In this document: positions 29,400 to 34,526 of the stretch, piece by piece
Numbering within the stretch: position 1 is the stretch's first letter
Layout: each line of letters opens with the position of its first letter
DNA from: CAZFAT01 sp964517075
GTDB lineage: Bacteria > Acidobacteriota > Vicinamibacteria > Vicinamibacterales > SCN-69-37
Assembly: GCA_964517075.1 (NCBI GenBank)
Contig: CAZFAT010000084.1
Location: forward strand, 1-34,526
DNA length: 34,526 nt
Reading direction: 5' to 3'
The notes under the pieces: generated by a model
The model's input: the letters and a program-made list of their open reading frames with translations, nothing else
The model's database searches: none
What the model was told of the DNA's origin: nothing
Position numbers and translations under genes: made by a program

Positions 29400-31076
29400 T
29401 CAGGCGCGGGTCCGGCGATCTCCAATGGCCGTCACGTTGGCCGCCACGCCCTGAGCCGCCATCTTCCGCCGATAGGCGGCTTCGACGAATCCGGCGAACA
29501 GCGGATGCGGTCGGAGCGGCTTCGACTTGAACTCGGGGTGGAACTGCACGGCGAGATACCACGGGTGGCCAGGCAGTTCCACGATCTCGACGAACTTGCC
29601 GTCCAGCGACCGCCCGACCACCTTGAGGCCCTGGTCGGTCAAGGCCTGTTCGTAGGCCGTGTTGAATTCGTAGCGATGACGGTGCCGCTCGTGGATGATG
29701 GCCTCGCCGTAGAGGCGGAAGGCCAGTGAGTCGGGCGACAACCGGCACGCGTAGCTGCCGAGCCGCATCGTGCCCCCCATGTCGTCGACGCCGAGCAGAT
29801 CGCGCAGCTTGTAGATGACCTTGTGAGGGGCATCCTCGCGGACTTCAGTCGAGTCGGCCTCCTCGAGCCCGCAGACGTTCCTGGCGTACTCGACGACCGC
29901 CCACTGGAAACCGTAGCAGATCCCGAAATAGGGGATTCGCCTGGTACGGGCGAACTCGGCGGCGGCCATCATGCCGCGGCTCCCGCGATCGCCGAAGCCC
30001 GGCGCCACGAGGATGCCGCAGGCATCCTCGAGCCAGCGCAGGCCGTCTGATTCCTCCAGGGCCTCGGCTTCCACGTACTTCAGCTTCACTTTCAGGCGGT
30101 GGCGGAACCCGCCGTGGAAGAGCGCCTCGTTGATGCTCTTGTACGAGTCCTCGTACTCCGTGTACTTGCCGACGAAGTGCAGCGTCAGCTCATCGTCGGG
30201 CTGGCGGATGTGCTCGACGAGGTCCTGCCAGGCGTCCATGCGCGCCTCGGTCTGGGGCAGACTGAGCCGCTTCAGCAGAATCTGGTCCAGCCCCTCGCCG
30301 GCCAGGTTCAGCGGCACCTCGTAAATGCTGGAGACGTCACGGGCCGTGATGACCGCTTCTTCGTCGACGTCGCAGAAGAGCGCGATCTTCCGCTTCATCT
30401 CGGGGTCGAGCTGCCGATCGGTCCGGCAGAGCAGCACGTCCGGCTGGATGCCGATCGACCTGAGGTCGCGGACGCTGTGCTGAGTCGGCTTCGTCTTCAG
30501 TTCGCCCGCGGAGGCGATGTATGGCACGAGCGTCAGGTGAATGTAGAGCGTGTTCTCGCGGCCGACGTCCTGGCGCAACTGCCGGATGGCCTCGAGGAAG
30601 GGGAGGCTCTCGATGTCGCCAACCGTGCCGCCGATTTCCACCAGGAGGACGTCCACGTCCCGCGCCGCCGCGAGGACGCTGTCCTTGATTTCGTTGGTGA
30701 TATGGGGAATGACCTGAACGGTGCGACCCAGATACTCGCCGCGACGCTCTTTCTGAATGACTGAGAGGTAAATCTTGCCCGTCGTCCAGTTGTGGCTGCG
30801 CGTGGCCACCATGCTCGTGAATCGCTCGTAATGGCCGAGGTCGAGGTCGGTTTCGGCGCCGTCGTCGGTGACGTACACCTCGCCGTGCTGGTACGGGCTC
30901 ATCGTGCCCGGATCCACGTTGATATACGGGTCGAGCTTCTGGAGGGCGATCTTGTAGCCGTGCCCTTCGAGGAGGCAGCCGATCGAGGCGGCGGCCAGGC
31001 CCTTGCCGAGCGACGAGACGACGCCGCCAGTCACGAAGATGTATTTCACCGGCCGCCGTCGTTCGGTGTGCGCCAT
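29400..31076 (-). CDS. pyrG: CTP synthase
   Basis: A 558-residue enzyme that aminates UTP to CTP with glutamine. The N-terminal synthetase domain opens VKYIFVTGGVVSSLGKGLAA (residues 10-29) and holds DPGTMSPYQHGEVYVTDDGA and ETDLDLGHYERF. The C-terminal class I glutamine amidotransferase domain has GFGDRGSRGMM, nucleophile Cys in GICYGFQWAVVEYARN, and the His-Glu pair in AVQFHPEFKSKPLRP. The length is close to E. coli PyrG (545). GAGGCG lies about 5 nt before the ATG at 31076. It stands between kdsB and kdsA; CTP is the co-substrate of KdsB, so the pairing makes metabolic sense. Confidence 0.97.
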   Translation of the reverse strand: MAHTERRRPVKYIFVTGGVVSSLGKGLAAASIGCLLEGHGYKIALQKLDPYINVDPGTMSPYQHGEVYVTDDGAETDLDLGHYERFTSMVATRSHNWTTGKIYLSVIQKERRGEYLGRTVQVIPHITNEIKDSVLAAARDVDVLLVEIGGTVGDIESLPFLEAIRQLRQDVGRENTLYIHLTLVPYIASAGELKTKPTQHSVRDLRSIGIQPDVLLCRTDRQLDPEMKRKIALFCDVDEEAVITARDVSSIYEVPLNLAGEGLDQILLKRLSLPQTEARMDAWQDLVEHIRQPDDELTLHFVGKYTEYEDSYKSINEALFHGGFRHRLKVKLKYVEAEALEESDGLRWLEDACGILVAPGFGDRGSRGMMAAAEFARTRRIPYFGICYGFQWAVVEYARNVCGLEEADSTEVREDAPHKVIYKLRDLLGVDDMGGTMRLGSYACRLSPDSLAFRLYGEAIIHERHRHRYEFNTAYEQALTDQGLKVVGRSLDGKFVEIVELPGHPWYLAVQFHPEFKSKPLRPHPLFAGFVEAAYRRKMAAQGVAANVTAIGDRRTRA

Positions 31077-31090
31077 CTGTTCGCCTCGGG

Positions 31091-31888
31091 TCAGGCGTGC
31101 GTCGCGGCTTCAACGAGCCGCCGCACGCGGTCCAAATCCTCTGGGGTATCCACCCCGATTGTGTCGTCGTGGGTTTCGACGGTCGCGATCCGATAGCCGT
31201 GCTCGAGCACGCGGAGCTGCTCGAGGCTTTCCGCCCGCTCGAGGGGCGTCCGCGGCAGGCGCGCGAGCTTCAGCAGGAAGTCGCGGCGATAGGCGTACAG
31301 GCCCAGGTGTTTCCAGGCCGTGGCCCGATCCGCGTCGGTCCGGAGGTAGGGGATGGGCGCGCGGCTGAAATACAGGGCGTGACCGGTGGTGTCGACCACC
31401 ACCTTCACGACCGAGGGATTCGTCAGGTCCGCGGGATCCCGGATCTCACACCGGAGCGTTCCCATCACTTCGTCCGCACGGTCGAGCACCGTGCGGGCGA
31501 CGGCGTCGATTTGTTCGGAGAGAATCAGGGGCTCGTCGCCCTGCACGTTCACGAGCATCTCGCTCTCGAGCCCGGCCGCCACCTCGGCCAGCCGATCGGT
31601 GCCGGTGCGGTGCGCCGCGCTCGTCATCACCGCCGTTCCGCCGAAGGCGCTCACCGCGTCGGCGACGCGCTCGTCGTCGGTGGCGACCAGGACGACATCC
31701 ACGGTGCTGGCGCGGGAGGCGGCGTGGTAGACGTGTTCGACCATGGGCCGGCCCTGAATCGTCGCGAGCGGCTTGCCGGGCAGGCGCGTTGACTGGTAGC
31801 GGGCAGGGATAACAGCGACGGTTCGAGCGGAGCGGGTGGAACGTGCCAGTTCAGCGGGAACAACTACGGGCACGGCAAATCGTAGCAC
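31091..31888 (-). CDS. kdsB: 3-deoxy-manno-octulosonate cytidylyltransferase (CMP-Kdo synthetase)
   Basis: A 265-residue nucleotidyltransferase that activates Kdo with CTP to CMP-Kdo, the donor for inner-core LPS. TVAVIPARYQSTRLPGKPLA is the nucleotide-binding loop, followed by MVEHVYHAASRASTVDVVLV, TSAAHRTGTDRLAEVAAG, MLVNVQGDEPLILSEQIDAV, ALYFSRAPIPYLR, KHLGLYAYRRDFLL, LEQLRVLEHGYRI and TIGVDTPEDLDRVRRL. GTG 31888 is the longest start; GTG 31873 also fits and keeps the whole domain. It is the first gene of the seven-gene Kdo operon and divergent from icd. Confidence 0.95.
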   Translation of the reverse strand: MLRFAVPVVVPAELARSTRSARTVAVIPARYQSTRLPGKPLATIQGRPMVEHVYHAASRASTVDVVLVATDDERVADAVSAFGGTAVMTSAAHRTGTDRLAEVAAGLESEMLVNVQGDEPLILSEQIDAVARTVLDRADEVMGTLRCEIRDPADLTNPSVVKVVVDTTGHALYFSRAPIPYLRTDADRATAWKHLGLYAYRRDFLLKLARLPRTPLERAESLEQLRVLEHGYRIATVETHDDTIGVDTPEDLDRVRRLVEAATHA

Positions 31889-31948
31889 GACTTGCCGTCG
31901 TCAGCGCGGCGTGAATGCGTCGCGCCACGATGGCGGGGACGCTGTCGG

Positions 31949-31954
31949 TATAAT
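31949..31954 (+). promoter_or_regulatory. Perfect -10 hexamer facing icd
   Basis: TATAAT on the plus strand, about 250 bp upstream of the icd ATG. No -35 box of good quality is seen 16-18 bases upstream, so it would need an activator. If used, transcription starts near 31961 and the palindrome at 31981 would lie in the early transcribed region. Confidence 0.35.
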
Positions 31955-31980
31955 GTCCCGTTCTCGCGCGGCCGCTCGGC

Positions 31981-31995
31981 GCACCATGATGGTGC
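31981..31995. promoter_or_regulatory. Perfect 15-base palindrome, candidate operator
   Basis: GCACCAT-G-ATGGTGC is exactly symmetric around a single central base. Its location between divergent kdsB and icd, 27 bases after the TATAAT, is typical of a repressor or activator site. The regulator is not identifiable from the window. Confidence 0.45.
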
Positions 31996-32046
31996 AAACC
32001 GCTGCCGGTCGAGAAAACACCGGGCGATCCTGCGCAGCGCGCGAAG

Positions 32047-32081
32047 TTTTCCACACGGTTTTCCACAATTTCTGTGAAGAA
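32047..32081. promoter_or_regulatory. Cluster of DnaA-box-like sites
   Basis: TTTTCCACA occurs at 32047-32055 and again at 32059-32067, both full matches to the consensus TTWTNCACA and spaced 12 bases apart on the same strand. A third copy in reverse orientation (TTCTTCACA on the minus strand, 32081 to 32073) matches eight of nine positions. All three sit in a relatively AT-rich patch of the kdsB/icd intergenic region. Confidence 0.5.
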
Positions 32082-32206
32082 CTCGTGACGGCGCGTGGGG
32101 GCGTGACCTAAAACGTCAGTCGATCGCGCGCGCGTTGTGTTGTCGCGTGCGACACGAGCGCCAATCGCGGACGCGCTGACTCAGAAAACGAAGGCGGATC
32201 GCAGGA

Positions 32207-33430
<1,224 letters not shown>

Positions 33431-33454
33431 GCGTGCGTTTCCATCCTCTCAGCG

Positions 33455-33499
33455 CCGCCGGGCTTCAGCCCGGCGGACCGCGGGCCTGAAGGCCTGCGG
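33455..33499. repeat. REP-like double hairpin between icd and mdh
   Basis: CCGCCGGGC-TTCA-GCCCGGCGG (33455-33476) is a perfect 9-bp stem; two bases later CCGCGGGCC-TGAA-GGCCTGCGG (33478-33499) forms a second 9-bp stem with one G-U pair. The two loops TTCA and TGAA are complements. Paired imperfect hairpins of this form are typical of repetitive extragenic palindromes. No T-run follows, so it is not a simple terminator. Confidence 0.6.
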
Positions 33500-33535
33500 C
33501 TACGTCTGGCGATCGTTCGAAGGGAGCAGTGGCGG

Positions 33536-34477
33536 ATGAACCGAAAAGTGACGGTGGTCGGTGGGGCGGGCAATGTCGGGGCGACGGTGGCCCGGGCGGT
33601 GGCCGTCAAGGCGCTGGCGGATGTCGTGATCGTGGACATCGCCGGGGAGAAGGCGCAGGGCGTGGCCCTGGATATCCTCCAGGCGTGCCCGATCGATGGT
33701 TCGGACACGCGGCTCATCGGCACGAGCGACTACGCGCAGACGGCCGGTTCTGACGTCGTGGTCATCACCTCGGGCGTGCCGCGCAAGCCCGGCATGAGCC
33801 GGGATGACCTCCTGCAGGTCAACTACAAGATCATGCAGAGCGTGACGGAGCAGGTGGTCAAGTACTCGCCCCAGGCCGTCATCGTGCCGGTCGCCAACCC
33901 GCTCGATGCCATGTGTCAGGCGGTCTACCGGCTGAGCAAGTTCCCGCGCGAGCGGGTGGTCGGCATGGCCGGCGTCCTCGACTCGGCCCGCATGCGCGCC
34001 TTCATCGCGCAGGAGCTGAACGTGTCGGTCTCGAACGTCCACGCCTTCGTGCTCGGGGGCCATGGTGACACCATGGTCCCGCTCCCGCGTTTCTCGACGG
34101 TGGCGGGGATTCCGCTGCCGGAACTCGTCAGCATGGGGTATCTGACCCAGGCGAAGCTGGATGAGATTTGCACCCGGACGGCCAACGGCGGGGCGGAGAT
34201 TACGAAACTGGTCGGCACGAGCGCCTGGTACGCGCCGGGCGCCGCCGCCGCCGAGATGGTCGAGGCGATCCTCAAGGATCGGAAGCAGATCCTGCCATGC
34301 TCCGTGTTTCTGCAGGGGGAATACGGGGTTCGCGACCAGTTCCTCGGCGTCCCGGTCCGTCTGGGTCAGGGCGGTGCGGAGAAGATCATCGAGATCAAGC
34401 TGACCGACGAGGAGGCGGCGGCCCTCCGCAAGTCCGCCGCCGCCGTGAAGGAGCTGACGACCGTCATCGGCGTCTGA
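33536..34477 (+). CDS. mdh: Malate dehydrogenase (LDH-like)
   Basis: A 313-residue NAD-dependent malate dehydrogenase (malate to oxaloacetate) of the lactate-dehydrogenase-like type. KVTVVGGAGNVGATVA is the NAD loop, VVVITSGVPRKPGMSRDDLL holds the substrate arginines (RKPGMSRDD marks malate rather than lactate enzymes), VPVANPLDAMCQAVYR, VVGMAGVLDSARMRAFIAQE, and GGHGDTMVPLPRFSTVAGIP carries the catalytic His. Arg after the glycine-rich loop and AGVLDS instead of GTxLDS agree with MDH. AAGGGAG lies about 10 nt before the ATG. It is downstream of icd and probably the same transcript unless the double hairpin interrupts it. Confidence 0.95.
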   Translation: MNRKVTVVGGAGNVGATVARAVAVKALADVVIVDIAGEKAQGVALDILQACPIDGSDTRLIGTSDYAQTAGSDVVVITSGVPRKPGMSRDDLLQVNYKIMQSVTEQVVKYSPQAVIVPVANPLDAMCQAVYRLSKFPRERVVGMAGVLDSARMRAFIAQELNVSVSNVHAFVLGGHGDTMVPLPRFSTVAGIPLPELVSMGYLTQAKLDEICTRTANGGAEITKLVGTSAWYAPGAAAAEMVEAILKDRKQILPCSVFLQGEYGVRDQFLGVPVRLGQGGAEKIIEIKLTDEEAAALRKSAAAVKELTTVIGV

Positions 34478-34525
34478 AATTACGTCGGGCGTCATTTCAT
34501 TTTTAAATGTCGCCCGACGTAATTT
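34477..34525. repeat. Long near-perfect hairpin after mdh, terminator or mobile hairpin
   Basis: AAATTACGTCGGGC (34477-34490) and GCCCGACGTAATTT (34512-34525) are exact inverted copies. Inside them GTCATTT and AAATGTC pair in six of seven positions, leaving the loop CATTTTT: a 21-bp stem with one T-T mismatch. The left arm begins with the last base of the mdh stop. It is markedly AT-richer than its surroundings and looks like an inserted repeat that also ends transcription. Confidence 0.65.
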
Positions 34526-34526
34526 A

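Larger units (their letters stand above)
31889..32206. other. Divergent intergenic region kdsB/icd
   Basis: 318 bp between two divergent genes. It contains TATAAT on the plus strand (31949-31954), a perfect palindrome (31981-31995) and three DnaA-box-like sites (32047-32081), each listed separately. A 91-codon plus-strand frame crosses it but has no ribosome binding site and poor composition, so it is not taken as a gene. Confidence 0.6.

Noticed and set aside
31836..32111. 91-codon plus-strand frame between kdsB and icd
   Set aside because: Starts inside kdsB on the opposite strand, lacks a ribosome binding site and crosses the palindrome and DnaA-box cluster; more likely regulatory DNA.

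Overview
The window is GC-rich bacterial DNA from a Gram-negative organism. It carries a full Kdo (inner-core lipopolysaccharide) gene set, a type IV pilus platform/secretin operon (pilMNOPQ) and an exosortase-type PEP-CTERM protein. GC content, gene order and protein style fit an Acidobacteriota (Vicinamibacteria-like) genome, but that placement is inference: there is no rRNA gene here and no search was run.

Region 1 (1 to about 7.3 kb) is accessory. It ends in a tyrosine integrase whose last codons run antisense through a tRNA-Ala(CGC) gene, the usual right end of an element integrated at a tRNA 3' end. Leftward of the integrase lie an excisionase-like HTH protein, a membrane/winged-helix gene split by a one-base frameshift, a tight four-gene operon of unknown function that opens with a 33-residue membrane peptide, a ribbon-helix-helix gene overlapping a Hin-like serine recombinase, small zinc-ribbon proteins, and a PEP-CTERM protein with a sigma-54-like promoter. 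The left end of the element is not visible.

Region 2 (7.3-12.8 kb) is chromosomal core: an ICMT-family membrane methyltransferase and 6-phosphofructokinase on the plus strand, facing the minus-strand translation block rplM-rpsI-rpsB-tsf-pyrH-frr, which has a strong sigma-70 promoter. Region 3 (12.8-20.4 kb) is pilMNOPQ on the plus strand, preceded by a good -24/-12 sigma-54 site and an upstream dyad, then two lipoproteins and a TPR protein with a very long Ala/Glu/Pro/Val-rich tail. Region 4 (20.4-25.1 kb) is an M24 aminopeptidase, accB, accC, thiE and folD.

Region 5 (25.1-31.9 kb) is a minus-strand operon kdsB-pyrG-kdsA-kdsD-kdsC-lapB-coaE. It encodes the route from ribulose-5-phosphate to CMP-Kdo, the CTP synthase that supplies the nucleotide, and LapB, which in E. 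coli controls the lipid A commitment step. Region 6 (31.9-34.5 kb) is divergent icd and mdh (TCA cycle). The intergenic gap between kdsB and icd holds a perfect palindrome and a cluster of DnaA-box sequences.

Several core genes (the ICMT gene, pfkA, pyrH, folD, kdsA) have a TANNNT -10 hexamer only 6-9 nt before the start codon, which suggests leaderless transcripts. The least understood parts are the four-gene cassette at 3.8-5.05 kb and the RHH/serine-recombinase pair with its candidate crossover dyad.
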